Position numbers and translations under genes: made by a program. The notes under the pieces were generated by a model, which was given only the letters and a program-made list of their open reading frames with translations, searched no databases and was not told where the DNA came from. From contig CM055099.1 of NCBI GenBank assembly GCA_029204225.1, positions 55,407,173 to 55,471,172 on the forward strand: DNA of 64,000 nt. Reading direction: 5' to 3'. This document shows, piece by piece, positions 35,288-47,842 of the stretch (positions are counted from its first letter, which is position 1; every line of letters begins with the position of its first letter). Origin of the DNA: Diphasiastrum complanatum (taxonomy: Eukaryota; Streptophyta; Lycopodiopsida; Lycopodiales; Lycopodiaceae).

Positions 35288-36043
35288 TGACATAATGGGA
35301 ACAATGGAATAAGAGGAAAAAACCCTAAACCCTAAAACCAATGAGAGTCTCAAAAATAATACAAAAACAATCACCATCTCTCTCTCTCTCTTTCGTGCAA
35401 CCTTTTAGAGTTATTGAGTTTGAAGTAGCCACAGCATTTTTCTCTCTTCGATGTGGTGAACCATCAGGTCCAAGAACACCAATGGCCTCTTCAGTGACAT
35501 CATATCTAGAAGAAACACCCAATTGGCACATACAACTAGATTCCAGAGCCAATTAGCCCCCTTTGCATCCTCAATAAATTCGTGTCATCATTAATATTTC
35601 AAGAATTCATTGCACGTCCTAATCTTTCATCATACTTTTTCATTTTCATTTCCCATGGTCTTAGGGGAGTTTAGGGTCTACTGTTGTTGTTTGGGGTTTA
35701 TGGCTTATTGTTAATTATAAATTGAAAATTGATTTATATACTGGTATTGCCCTTGTAGCTTTGACTAAATACCAACAAGGATTTCAAATTCAAGTAAATA
35801 TATAAATATCAAACTCTCATAGAGAAAGAAAAGTCATAGTCAATATTAAGATGTAAATGTACTTAAGACTCTAAAGAACTTTGGTAATTTCTGTTTTAAA
35901 TTTTCTATAGATTTAATAGTTGTTAACGTCAATTAATGTTTGTTAACATTGAGTTAATAACGTAAAATTTTTAAATAATTACGTAAATTTAAAATCAAGG
36001 AATACATATAAAAGCTCGGACTATGAAGATACGAGAACCACGC
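35288..36043. other. Low-coding DNA with a telobox-like motif
   Basis: Two CCCTAAA units (35321-35336) resemble a plant telobox. Short overlapping ORFs at 35325-35556 have no recognisable motif. The rest is AT-rich and empty. Confidence 0.4.
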
Positions 36044-36066
36044 ATGCACACACACACACACACACA
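36044..36066. repeat. CA microsatellite
   Basis: (CA)n of about 11 units within GCATGCACAC...AAAGCAC. Confidence 0.9.
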
Positions 36067-36224
36067 AAGCACACATGAAGAGGAAAAAAAAGAGAACATT
36101 ATAGAGTGCTAGTCAAAACTCTCAGATCGTACGATTATATCATATCCAGAATGTCACCACATGCTCCCTCCCTACGACGTTTGGGCTTTCTTGTGGAACT
36201 TATCTTCCAACACGAAACATTTGA

Positions 36225-37300
36225 GCATGACTCGTGCAAACATGTACCCGTGGAGCTAGAACCCGTGGGAATGACTCGCACAGGAAGTACTCGCACAGAA
36301 GATGACTAGCAAAAAAAAAATGATTCGTGCAAACCTGTACCCGTGGAGCTAGAAACAAAAGATGACTCGCACACCGTAACGTACTTACTCGCACAGGTAA
36401 AAGATGACTTGCAAAAAAATTGACTCGTGCAAGAGTAATTTACTACTTGCAGATGACTCGTACAGAAGATGACTCAAGAAATTTACGACTCGCACAACAA
36501 CTCTTGGGAAGACTCGCAGCACAAACGTGGCTCATAGATCGGAAGAAGACAAAAACAGCGTGAAATGACTTGCACAATTGAAACCGTGGAGCTAGAAGAT
36601 CAGAAGCAGACCCTGGTGAAGATCACAAGTTGTGAGAAACTGATGACTGTTCGCACAACCTACTCACATAGGATAGTTAAAAATACAGCTTAATTTGGAT
36701 GAAAAAATGTATTTTCCCTCCAAAATAAGGCTATGGGAGTAGGCTTTTAGTACACTTTGATACTCAAACAGAAGATTGATGCCCAAAAACTCTTTCAGGT
36801 ACCCATCTCACACAGAAGAGTGATTCCCAAAGCGGTTGTCCCAGCGATGGAAGTGGTGAAAGGGCAGTCCTAGCGGCAGGTAGATTTGTTTTTCTTGCGA
36901 TGGCTGAAGCTCGAGTAGTAGCGTGGGCACTAACGGCCAAGCAAAATGAGCGAGATCAAAAGCCCTTTGAACCACTCTCCCAAAAAGAAAATGTGCCTTT
37001 CAGATGTGCATTCCCAAAAAACCAGTTTCAGAGTTGCATTGCAGGAATACGTGCCTTTCAGATGTGCGTTCCTGAAAAACTAGTTTCAGAGTTCCAAGAA
37101 TACGTGCCTTTCAGATTGGATATTGGCTTGTTGGCTGGGCGAGTGCATGGAAAGCATATGGGGGAGCATTTTTGGGCTGGGCGAGTAGGGTAAACCTGCT
37201 GCGCGAGTGGGAATGATGGAATGAGTGAGATTCAGCTGTGCGAGAAAGATCAGAATCAGTTGTGCGAGTGAAAATGATCAGCTGTGCAAGAGGAAAATGT
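36225..37300. repeat. Cluster of bi-oriented GACTCGCACA motifs
   Basis: Variants of GACTCGCACA (also GACTCGTGCA and GACTTGCACA) occur more than ten times in plus orientation between 36228 and 36665. The inverted form TGTGCGAGT or GGGCGAGT occurs about six times between 37136 and 37290. A second family, GTGCCTTTCAGATGTG, is repeated near 36992, 37050, 37100, 37302 and 37376. This layout is what subterminal repeats of a DNA transposon look like, though no terminal inverted repeat was located. Confidence 0.6.
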
Positions 37301-38270
37301 GCCTTGCAGATGTGCATTCCCGGAAAACGTGCAAGTCTAGTGATTCAAAGTGCAGTGTCAGAGGTAAAGGGAAACGTGCCTTTCAGATGTGTGAACTACA
37401 AATTGCCTGTGCGCATACTTCCTGGTGCGAATATTCCTGGGCAGAAATGAGCAGATGCTAGGAATCTGCCTGAGCTTGCTGCTCTTCTGAACACAATAGG
37501 TTGCGATCTCCTTCTGAATGGATTTTGTTCAAAAAACGTCTATGAGCCCTTGCTGTCAAGAAAATGTGGGATGGCAGCTGATCCTAAGTTGATGTCATTT
37601 GCTCTTCCTTACTTGCTCTCCCACTTCTTCGTTGCCTAGCCTTTGCTCACATGCCTCCAGCCCAAGTCCTTTAAGCACTTACATAGTAGCTGATTTTCAG
37701 ATTTTCTCAGAAAAGATTATTCGATCACGGAGCATCTATAGGTAAAAATAGTTGACCTCAAGAGCTCTTTTGTCCATGTAAGTTCGTGTTGACTGCAGAC
37801 CACACTAGCAGGAGTCAGATTTAGCTACATAACCATACTGCGTGAACATAATCATCTCAACTTTGTCATTCATAGCATGTCTGAGTTAGTGATCCGAATC
37901 ATTGCTCTAGAGGATGACCTGAAACTGATAGCAAGATGGCTGCACAGCCTGTACAGTCCATATACTTTGGAACTACGAATCTTTTGAAGCAAATAACTCA
38001 GATTATACTCACACGTCCTAAGGACATCAAATTTGATAGCATTTCAGAAAACACTCCATAACGAATCACTAACATAATATTATATAATCTCAAAAAACGA
38101 TTTTCTTGATCGGCTGTTCTACAAAAGAACATGTTTGGGCAACAAAGGACAGAAAAAAAAACAAAGATTAAAAGCTAAATAAAGACGTATGTGGCTTTGA
38201 ACATACAAAACAGAACTTTTACACTACAAAAGCAAGAAATCAAGCAAAAAGCATGAGGTAAGAGCAGAAA
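37301..38270. other. No recognised feature
   Basis: Mostly unique-looking DNA with short ORFs only. On the minus strand its right edge lies just downstream of a Ty3-type primer site, so it may hold a decayed element interior. Confidence 0.4.
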
Positions 38271-38287
38271 GAGTGGCAACGGCGCCA
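38271..38287 (-). promoter_or_regulatory. Primer-binding site of Ty3-type element
   Basis: The minus strand reads TGGCGCCGTTGCCACTC two bases after an LTR-like end CCAACA. TGGCGCCGTTGCC is the common primer site of plant Athila/Tat-type Ty3 elements. Confidence 0.65.
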
Positions 38288-38288
38288 T

Positions 38289-39240
38289 TGTTGGATCTTC
38301 GGCATCCACACCGGCCATGGCTCCAACTAGCTTGACTATGGCAGTCTCCCAACTAGTCTACGCTAAGGCTTCTCCAACCAGCTTGGATATGGATGAGTGA
38401 AAGACAGTCATGAGCATGGTGGTGAGTATTTTGATGGGTAAGATCCACTCTTCTCTCTTTTCTCTCTCTAGTTTCTAACAAATGACGGCTTAACCTAAAA
38501 GATAAAACCCTAAACTAAATCTCATCCTCTAAGGCTTATCCTACTAGAGAATGGAGGGCCTAAATTAACTTAACATGTTGCATGAATAATACACAATACA
38601 ATGTGAAGTAACACAGTACATGAAACCACACAAGGGAGAACACTCAGAGAGAAAGATAGGCATGTATTGCAAATGAGGTTCTTCTTGAAAATGGACTCTT
38701 CCACTCCTATTTATACTTGGAGTGGTGGTCACTTACAGAAATGCATTGTGGGACAAGTAAGCCACATAGACTAACTTAACTTTGAATCACACTCGTGCCA
38801 TGGCACAAACCCCCAATGGACCTTTGTGACTAACTTTTACAAAACTTGAAATAACTAGAAACTACATATCTATGTGCAGTGCCCATGGCAGTTTAAACTT
38901 AGAACTAAATATCTTAAGCTATTACGGATAAAGTAAAAGCCTAAACTTGATGGGCAAGTTCTACATTTCAATCATATCCTTCTTGTATTTTTAAAGATAT
39001 TCCGCAGAATGGCTAGAATATTTCTTGGAATATCAGCCTACATAGACCTTGCAACAAAAATCTAGATCTACAAATCTAGACCTGCAACAATAATCTCCAG
39101 CATCTGAATTTACAACACAACACCCTAAGGCATCTGATGTGAATAGAAAATCGGACATCGGAATATCTATTGAAATAGCAAATCCTGCATATCCGCCTAT
39201 TCTGATGGCCATTCCGACCTATTTGTTACCTTAAGCAACA
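38289..39240 (-). repeat. Ty3-type 5' LTR, minus strand (far end uncertain)
   Basis: The plus strand starts TGTTGGATCTTCGGCATC at the primer site. On the minus strand a TATA-like AAGTATAAATAGGAG near 38710 precedes a transcript-like region. No gag follows downstream on the minus strand, so only the LTR edge of the element is evident. The right boundary is a guess. Confidence 0.5.
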
Positions 39241-40053
39241 TTTGTGGATACACCATCTCCTTTGCCTTAGAAGAAACCTGCATAAAATACATGAAGTCAA
39301 TAAAACCAAGCTACAATCACATTGAGATGGATACTACGATGTAAGAGAAAGAGAGAGTGAGAAAAAGAGATGGAGAGAGATATTATCTTACATCTAATAA
39401 TCATAAAACCTCCATCCTCCACCTTTACTTCCTCCTCCTCTTAACATCTAATAATCAGAAAATCTCTTCCTCTCCTCCACAAAATCAAAAGTGGAGGAGA
39501 GGAGGAGGTTTTCTTCAAGGAGTAAGTAAAGAGGAAGAGCAAGAGGAGCAAAACGAAAAAGCAAAGAGAAAGAGGTGATCAGATCACATAAAATCTTGAT
39601 TTTTACCCTCGCTAAACTATAGAAACTGTATTTTCTTGTGTCAAAAACCTTCGTTCGGTTTTTCATAGTTTTATCTGTGTCAGATCTTTCATCTAAGAGG
39701 TCGGTGGAGGTTATTTCCCAAGAAATTGTCATAAAAGTTGTTCAGAGAGTTTTTTTTTTCAAAATAGCACTGTTGAACCTTCGCCGAGCCAATCTTCGCC
39801 TAGTGAACCTTCGCCAGTCCTATTTTTAGTTTTTGATTTTCCAGATCAAGTCTCTGTCAAAATTTGGATCAAATCTTTCTGATTTCGATTTTGAGAGATT
39901 TATCATTTTTGATAAGTATCGCTTGATCGAATTTTGAAATCTTTTTCATGATATAGAATCAGATTTTTGGAAAGAGGAATAGATCTAGCAGGTCTAATAT
40001 GAGATAGTTTTTTTATTGAAAAATCTAGATCCAATCTCATTGTCTGCTTGATC

Positions 40054-41060
40054 TAAGATGGCTGCCCCTGGAGGTGCTCCACAGGAGGTCAATCCAATCA
40101 TTGTTAGAAGAGCACCCGTTGGGATCTACCCAAATATAATGGATTAACAGATCCAGTTAGATTCCTTCGGATCTATGCTGAATCCTATGAAGTCTATGGC
40201 GAGATTTATCCTCAAGACAAACTTAAGCTGTTTCCTATGGCCTTAACAGACGCAGCACAAGATTGGTACTATAATCAAGATGAAACTAAGCGTACAGATT
40301 GGTAGGTTTAGGGTTCAAACGAGCCCTTATCACACGGTTCAAACCGCGAAAGTTTATGGAAGACCCTTTTCTACTTTTAAGTAAAATTAAAATGGGAAAG
40401 AGGGAAATGATTCGAGATTACATTAAACAGGTAAAACGCCTTAGATCTGAGTGCGAACCTGAGCTGATTAACGAAAATGTCATGATTATCTGGTTTTTTG
40501 TCAGGTCTACCTAAACGGATTAGACGTGAGTTGAAATGCCATAATGAGTATGCACTCTTGCAAAATGCTATGGACGATGCAATTCGGGAGGAGGATGAAG
40601 ATTCAGATGATGAGCCAAATATTAGTATGTTGCCTTATACAGCAGGGCAGACTACTACAACATCCACCACTATAGCATCAACGAATGCCAACGCTACTGT
40701 AGAAATGATGCCCAATGAGTTCAAGAAACTTGGGAAGAACCAACAAAGATAGATGGAAAAGTTGCGGTCGCAATTTGATGAGAAGATCAAAGCATTGGAA
40801 AATTTCCACGGACAAGCGTACAAGGAATCTGAGAAGTTTGCAAAGACTTTTCTTACCAAGGAAAGTGTCTGGTGTTCTATTTGTACAGGAATGAGTGTCC
40901 TCAATTGAAAAAACGAATGGAAATCAGCGTTTGCCATTTGTGTAATTCACCTGACCATGAGACTGCTTTTTGTAACTTCAACCCTCGGATAATTCAGCAA
41001 CAGTGTGCCCCAAATGGGATATCGAGAACCACAATATGGAGGAAATTCAGCAGCTAGACC
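40054..41060 (+). pseudogene. Ty3-type gag pseudogene with zinc knuckle
   Basis: It starts MAAPGGAPQEVNPIIV (40060). After a frameshift come DPVRFLRIYAESYEVYGEIY, DKLKLFPMALTDAAQDWYYN, FKPRKFMEDPFLLLSKIKMG and RDYIKQVKRLRSECEPELI. This is the retrotransposon gag capsid pattern. An acidic region (REEDEDSDDEPN) and a CCHC knuckle CHLCNSPDHETAFC (40939-40980) follow. At least three frameshifts or stops break it. No protease or RT follows before the next gag fragment at 41592. The leader at 39360-40050 is CT/GA-rich and non-coding. Confidence 0.8.
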
Positions 41061-41591
41061 TCGACAATCTACTCTTGGATACCTTCCTTTACTAGAGGGT
41101 TGCATATACACCCAATCAAGAGTCGAAAATGTTGTAGGCACCCAATGGCCATTGGAGTCTTTGATTGGTGCAACAACTGAGTTCAGTTGAATATTTGTTC
41201 TTCTTGTTGACTAGAAGTCATGATCTATGAAAAGACAATGTGTCTGGTCTTGAGTTAGAGAGTGTATAATATATGGAAAATGAGTAGAGTGGGAGGTCGT
41301 TTAGAGAGAGAGAGAGAGAGGTTGAATATTTTGAATGAGTAGATAAACTAGCCATTAGGTGCAAGTATGTTGGGTCTAGTTAATAGCTATGTGATAGGTG
41401 TAGTTAGCCTCCCATGTAGAGTTAATGTAGGGTTAATGCTAGAGGTGTACTTAGTGGTCCCACACTTGATTAAATCTACACCATGCAATTTGCCATGTCA
41501 TATGGGTCATTGCTGCTCAATTGTCATTCTTTTTTTGGCACACATGTCGTCATTAACACTAATCATGATTAGTGAAGAGGCCCTTTTTGAG

Positions 41592-42150
41592 TCCAAAAAG
41601 GGCCCTAATGAAAAAGTTTAAACACCCCGAAGTTGTCGAAGACTGGACAAATTGTTGGTCTAGCTATTTTAGCTTGCACAATGTCCCAGAAGAGAAGCGA
41701 ATTTCATCAGTTTTATTGTTTCTTGATGGGAAGGCCTCCTCCTGGTGGAGGGAGTTCTTCTCGAGAACATGGGCTAGATTCCTAGAGGAATCTGGAAGGC
41801 ATTTGTCGCAATTGATGATTATGAAATGTATATTTGCTTCAATTGTCGGATGGGTAGTTAAGAACTAAACAAGTATGTTCAAGGGTTCTTGGATTGTTTG
41901 GCCAAGGTGCCACTCTTCGATCGGAAATTGGCACAATGGCAATTCATAGATAGATTGCCAGACCAAAATGAGTGCAAATGGAATGTCCTCCATTCATTGG
42001 AAGATGCTATAGCATGTATTATCATATGAAACTTTGTCTGTCTAGAGGAGGTCCTGGCATTGGAATCTTCAGCCAGAAATACGTAACTATGTTTATGGCG
42101 CATTGAAAAATCGTCCCGCCTCATATTTCAATATAAGCATATAGTGATTT
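41592..42150 (+). pseudogene. Second gag fragment
   Basis: The reading includes FKHPEVVEDWTNCWSSYFSL, then RISSVLLFLDGKASSWWREF and, in another frame, KYVQGFLDCLAKVPLFDRKL. The G-K-A-x-x-W-W motif is the gag capsid signature of Ty3-like elements. It is unlike the gag at 40054 and comes from a different family. Stops at 41866-41868 and further on end the frames. No pol is seen. Confidence 0.65.
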
Positions 42151-42296
42151 CAAAAGTTCTGCCACTCCCGCTTCAGTTTTTGCATTGAGCACAGAAAGAT
42201 TTTCAGTCTTAAAGCTCTAGTCCTGAATTTTGGAATGAGCATGAAGAGAAGTTATCACATCTCATGCTTAACTAACTATTGTTTGAAGTTAACCAT

Positions 42297-44142
42297 ACTA
42301 GTTAAACGTCGGGCAAGGCTAGAAACTCAGAAAATGATGACCAGAAGTTACCGGTTTGCATTATGTCTCTACATAACCTCTTTCTAAAGTGAAATTTCTT
42401 AAAGGGCCCATTTTGAGCCCATATTTTCTCCAATGTAATAAGCTGATCTTAAAAAGCTAATGGCGACAGTGACAACGAGTGAGATCGTGAAAGTGTGTCA
42501 TGTGTCGTTGAACCATCCAATAATGATGCATCACGCTCAACGTCATCATTAGCTTGTGAAGCTTGCACATGATCATTCTCTGAAATTGTGTCATTGAATC
42601 CGTCATCATGATGTTGTTCATGAGGTGCATCAACTGGTAGCGCCATGTCCTCCACGACATCTCTATCTTCAAAAATTCTTTCACTTTGAGCGACTTAAAT
42701 CACATACCACCATTTGGGATCTGAACAATTAGGGTGAAAGACCACTTGCAATTGATCGATGTTACCATAAACATTGACTCATAGTTAGTATCCATAGATA
42801 GCTATGTTACAGTTGCTTGCATATTACTGTACACAATATACATTTTTTGCAGTACACTGAAAATTGATTGATTGACAACAAAAGAGCATAGACATCTCGA
42901 AGACATAGAAGAAATGTACATGCTCACAATGTTGCGAAAAAAGAAATGTGTCGTTTTGATCTGGTGTCCAAAGCTTGGTGGAGTCAATGGCAAAATAACC
43001 ACTCTCATCTTTTCTGACAGTTGCATTGGGACCCTTGCAGATAACTTTGAACTATTTGATATCAAATATGAAAAAGCTGAATTGCCTAAATCCAACTTTG
43101 AGGATGTCACTGATTGTCCCACAATAATCAAGTTGAGAAGAGAGTATATTGGTGTCCATCGTGCTTGCTCGACTCTCTTGGGTAATATTTGCCATGACTC
43201 CACAATCATACATGTTTCTATTTTAGTCAATGTGCTCCGTATGAAAGTGTTGTTCATGTGTCCGCAGTGCATTGTATTTTTTGTACTGAACGAAATGAAA
43301 CTATCCTTTCGCCATGCTACCCTTAGGCCTTGCTCTTTGTCTTACAAAGCCCTTCAATGTTTTCATGAATTGTTCCAACAAATACGTCCAACGTCTATGG
43401 ACAGTGTCTGAATAAAAAAAATGAATCAATGTTAGTGAAGGAACATGGAAATAACCACAATAGCAATAGTCTAGGATGGACTAAGAATAGGCAATTGACA
43501 CAAGTAGATGATGTAACTACAATGGCCACCTCATCTACCAAATGCACAATGAGATGCATTTGAATGGTGAAAATGGATGTGGGAAAGTGCTTATCGATCA
43601 AACACACTGCCTCGATGGAGCTTTGTCTTGCTGTCTCAATGGATGCCAACGGTATTTATTTGGATGAAATGTATCTTCTTAAGAAAGAGAAACAATAATG
43701 ACATAAGTGATCATCATCTTGAATCACCCCAAGAAAAAATGATGCGAATCGCAAGCACGTTCATTGTACCTCACCAAGCTACTGATTTTGTCACCTTTTG
43801 TGGCGATAAATCAGCCATCTTTCCCACTTCTTTTAGGTCATCTCGTACACCTTTTTTATCTTTTGACCTAGTCACGTGCTCCCAAATCGTGCTTTCGACA
43901 TTTTTGAATATGTGCATCGGGTCCAAAAGATGGTTTATCAACAATTCTTCCCAGTATGGGAGCTCATGAAATATTGATAACCTCTTCATGCCGAGAGAGA
44001 GTCATCCTAGATCTTGATTGGACATCCAAATCCGAAGCCGATCACTTGCCTACGATATTAACAAACAAACACACAGATTTAATGCAGATTATATATCGTT
44101 CGAAGAACCATAAAAAGAGTAATCATAAAATAAATAAATGGC
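42297..44142 (-). pseudogene. CACTA TNP2 pseudogene, minus-strand copy
   Basis: On the minus strand the order is MKRLSIFHELPYWEELL with LLDPMHIFKNVESTIWEHVT (43989-43860), the DUF4218-like part (about 43700-43300), then LNLIIVGQSVTSSKLDLGN (the DUF4216-like end, in an alternative frame) and the acidic C-terminal tail DAPHEQHHDDGFND (42640-42450). Unlike units 1 to 3 this copy keeps the natural continuation of the DUF4216-like region near 43010-42900. It therefore shows what was replaced in those units. The N-terminal half is missing because element B entered at 44143. The right flank to 42297 matches 20480-20330. Confidence 0.82.
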
Positions 44143-47100
44143 ATTAGATGAGTTTTCAATATCAAAAAGACCCTTTAAGGAATGCCATGTAGGATATACA
44201 AAAATATCAAAATAAATAAAACAATCTTGTTTATTTGCTTGCCCACACCACTCCCAAGGCCTCCCCAACTCCCAATGATCTAACCACAGTTAAGAACTGT
44301 TAACAGTTCACAGTATAACTTGACTAAACTCAAAAATATTCCCTCCATTGGTTACGAAAAGAGCAATATTTTCACTGGATCTAGAATATGACCACCATCC
44401 CCAAATTCGAATCAGAAAAAATTGCAAAATGTTTACATATGCATTCCGTCCACGAGAATGGAAATATGAGCGCCAACTACCTATTGGAATGAAAAAATGA
44501 GCGGCATTTCCAAATTTGAATCAAGCATACAAGCATGGAGATTGGATTGACCGTACATAGTATATAATATAATCAAAGATGAGTATTTTGTTTTGCTTCA
44601 TAGAATCTGGTGATAGTACTTTGATGCAACTGATTACTCTATTATTTTTTTGATGATGACATTATATCATCTACATGTGGATATCCCTGTTGATTTGGCA
44701 CCTTTGAAGAGAAGAGGAGGCAAAGGAGTTCAAATATCTGTTGAAGATCATTCTCATTACAAGGCAGAAGGAAAGAAAAACATGGATTTGTGGACAGATG
44801 GAACATTATATCCACAAGATCCAAGCACTTTGACACATCCCACATTCTCTTCAATAACTCATTTAGTTACATGGATATGCAATGGGCATAGTGGATTACT
44901 AGGATATTGTGAAAGATTGCAAAACCATGGAAAACAATTTATATGAATAAAGTTCACTTGTTAGAAGGTGAGTTGATTCGGATATCCTCTTATTGTCAGA
45001 ATAGAGATTGTCATCTCCAAAAGACGTTAGAAGAAAATGAACAACTTAAAAAAAATAATGAATCATTACAGAAGATAGCAATCAATATCAAATCAGAACT
45101 AGAGCAAATGCAATTAGTCTTACAGTCTATGCGTATTGAAAACTTACAATTACTGAAGGATGTGGATTTGGTAAAGAAGAAGGCTGAAAGTAAGAAGCGA
45201 AAGCGACAAAGTTGCAAGGATATTCAAACGCTTTCAAAAGGAGGTTATCGAAATAGAAGGATCCGTGCATTCAAGTAAGCATATTCTAAATTTTGTAAGT
45301 TTTTCAATGACATTTGGATTTAATTTCAGCTATGGTGATATTCTGTTAACTATCTGTTTTTTTCGTAGATCTGCATTAGTAGCTCCTCAGAATATTAAAG
45401 ACAATGCTTCACTAGGAATGTCATTGGGCACAATATTGACTTGCAAATCCACTAAGCGTATCATGATGAACAATAGGATTTCAAATGTAAAGTGTAAAAT
45501 AGCAGAGTCTTTGATGGTGGACATTCAAGATATTTTAGATAAGGCTATAGTTCAGGGTGCTTGTGATTCTGCAGGTATTAGTAGGAAAGCATATGCAACA
45601 ATATTTAAACTAATTAGAGAAGCTTTTAAGCAAGTTCAAACTAGAAAAGTCCCAATCCCTAGGACATACCACTCGAATAAAGAGAGGGATACATTAAACA
45701 TAGGTATGCGTAAGATCACTGGAACTCCATTTCATATTGAGGAGGTGTATGAAACTGATGGAAGATCGATGTTCTATAATTCATCAAACAATTTATTTGT
45801 TGATCTAAATTACTTGCTGAGATACATCGTCACATTCTATGATATAACCTATGAAAAGGTGAATGACAAAATAATCATAGTACTTAAGTTAGACGAGTTA
45901 GAAATTGTGAAGGGTAGAAGATGGAAAGAGTTAGTATAACTCTCATGAATGGTGTTTTATCCCAAACAAAGAACCAAGAAGATTTCAAATTCAGTGTCCA
46001 GTCAGAAAATGATATATGGTGGTTGGCAGCGTTTTAGGTAACTAGCCTCATTATTACATTACATTCATTGAATAATAATAATACATTGTAAACTAAGTAT
46101 GATTAATTCTTTGGACAGGTGCTGAAAGAGGATCATGATATATTATCATGGATATTCTCAAGGACATCTTATCCTAGGATCATCAAGGACCATATGGATG
46201 GAGGATTTCTCAATGTTTTAGGAGTTGGAGACTTCAATGTTGAATGGCACTTAGCAGGTGATTTGAAAACATTGAAATGTATGTATAATGTCTCTCACGG
46301 TGCTACATCAAAACACGCTTGTTTGTACTGCATGAAAATGGCAAGAGATGTAACTAGGAGTACATGAATTACTAGAGAATATGCAGATCCAAACTGGAAG
46401 CCTGTGTTGCCTATCCCCTTAAAAAATGTGCATGTTTGCGCTCTTCATGCAGAAGTTAGATTAATAGAAAAGATCATTTATCTTCATATAGTTTTTGCTT
46501 GAAATACTAAGCCAACATTATTAGCAAAGGAAGCTATCTCTCGATTAGAAGATGTTTTATCAAAAGCAGGACTCCATAAAGGACATGTCAAAATTCAAAA
46601 AGATGAAAAGCTTTCAGGAAAGAATAGGAACATGCCAACTAAGCCAAGCATAGGAGGAGCAAAAGCACGTCGTTTTCTATCAAATCATATTGGTAAGGCT
46701 TCTAATATTCAACACTCAGTCTAGACAAATATTATTGCTGCCACTCAGGACTTTGAGAAAGACGGCAAAACCAGAGTACTAAAAGTTGATGTATGGAAAA
46801 AGTTTGATAGTATGATTGCTATTTTAAGAAAAGAAAAATACTCTAATATTGATAAGAAAGCTGTCGAAAGGACTTGTGTCGAGTTTGTTAATGCAATATC
46901 AAAAGCATGGGGAGAAGATCACCTCACTCATTACATGGTTAGTCTAAAATTTTCAAATTGCTTTCAAATTTTCATATAGATTTAGATCTAAACATAAGAC
47001 TAACATTATGATTTTGACATATGCAGTACATACTAAGAGATCATACAGCATTTTTTGCACATACATATGGAAGCTTGAGTGTATGGTCATCAGAAGGGAT

Positions 47101-47334
47101 GGAGAAGTTACACTGGCAAGCACGAGCAGCATTTCATCGAAATACACAACATGGAGGAACCAATGAAAAATGAAACTACATTTGTCAATTGTTTCAATGG
47201 TTCTACCGTAAAGTTCATATTTCGACATATAACAAAGTCCACACAATACAACAAGTTTAGAAAAGCATGCAAGTTCATACAGGAAGAGAAAATTAGATGA
47301 TTTGCTAAGTAGAAGATCATCATGACATGTTCAG
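44143..47334 (+). mobile_element. Element B, left part (copy of element A family)
   Basis: It begins ATTAGATGAGTTTTCAAT and matches the right end of element A, inverted, for hundreds of bases (44143-44560 against 35282-34870) and then throughout the transposase gene. It entered the minus-strand CACTA copy within its ATAAATGGCAT sequence. Similarity to A ends exactly at 47334, after CATGACATGTTCAG. I infer that 47335-48712, 54876-55030 and 60591 onward are the rest of B, because the Ulp1 gene and opposing ORF follow in the same order and strands as in A. Confidence 0.75.
44650..47300 (+). pseudogene. DDE-type transposase pseudogene of element B
   Basis: A first open segment (44650-44946) has PLKRRGGKGVQISVED. 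The next starts at 44943 with MNKVHLLEGELIRIS and a coiled coil, ending RIRAFK at a GTAAGC donor. The exon from 45369 (acceptor TTCGTAG) reads SALVAPQNIKDNASLG up to VLKLDELEIVKG (putative first Asp, 45892-45894). A one-base deletion near 45910 breaks it. FNVEWHLAGDLKTLKCMYN (second Asp, 46260-46262), KHACLYCMKM and GSLSVWSSEGMEKLHWQAR (Glu at 47093-47095 or 47102-47104) follow. All three acidic residues are kept here, unlike in A. In-frame stops near 46366 and 46730 show that it is dead. Assignment of the catalytic residues is inferred. Confidence 0.65.
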
Positions 47335-47842
47335 CCGTAGATGCTTCAGCTTCAATCCCTATATCAGTATCCACATCATCTACATCAACTGGAACAGGTG
47401 CAGATGCTTCGATCAATGAAACAGTCAAAGATTCAACATACTCATCATCTGGAATTTTAGCAGATATGTGAAAGACAAAAGCCATTCCTTTGATTATAAG
47501 GTGACATATTCTTTTGTGGATATCACAATATATATTTCTTTTGAAATGGTCATGCAGGCTAGAGTACTTTCTATTGTGTTTATGCTTAGAGGATGGTTGG
47601 GAATGCACAAGGTCCTGAAAATGAATGAAACTAAAACTATCTATATCCAAAACAGGATTACTAATAATCTGAGAAAAATTATCAAGATAAAAAATTTAAT
47701 TATAACGATTTTCATAAACTAGCCTATCGATATCGAAGGGAGCAAAAAAAATACTCGCAAAATACTCTAATTTCTCAGATGGAATGTCACTGGCATTCAA
47801 AAACTCCAGCAGTTTGTTATCTGAGGACATGGAGGAACTAGC
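47335..47842 (-). pseudogene. Unrecognised minus-strand gene fragment in element B
   Basis: On the minus strand an ATG at 47842 opens MASSSMSSDNKLLEFLNASD then IPSEKLEYFASIFFAPFDID. A second open stretch (47650-47335) reads FIHFQDLVHSQPSSKHKH, then MAFVFHISAKIPDDEYVESL and an acidic VDVDDVDTDIGIEAEAS. It stops at the junction with the transposase end at 47334. No family is recognised. It points away from the H3-Ulp1 gene at 60687, so in the element before the retrotransposons arrived the two would have been divergent over about 1.1 kb. Confidence 0.4.

Noticed and set aside
35321-35336. Two CCCTAAA units as an interstitial telomere.
   Set aside because: Two units are too few; at most a telobox promoter motif, and no gene follows.
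36900-37461. Overlapping plus-strand ORFs with repeated peptides such as VPFRC.
   Set aside because: The repeats come from the DNA motif GTGCCTTTCAGATGTG read in several frames, not from a protein.
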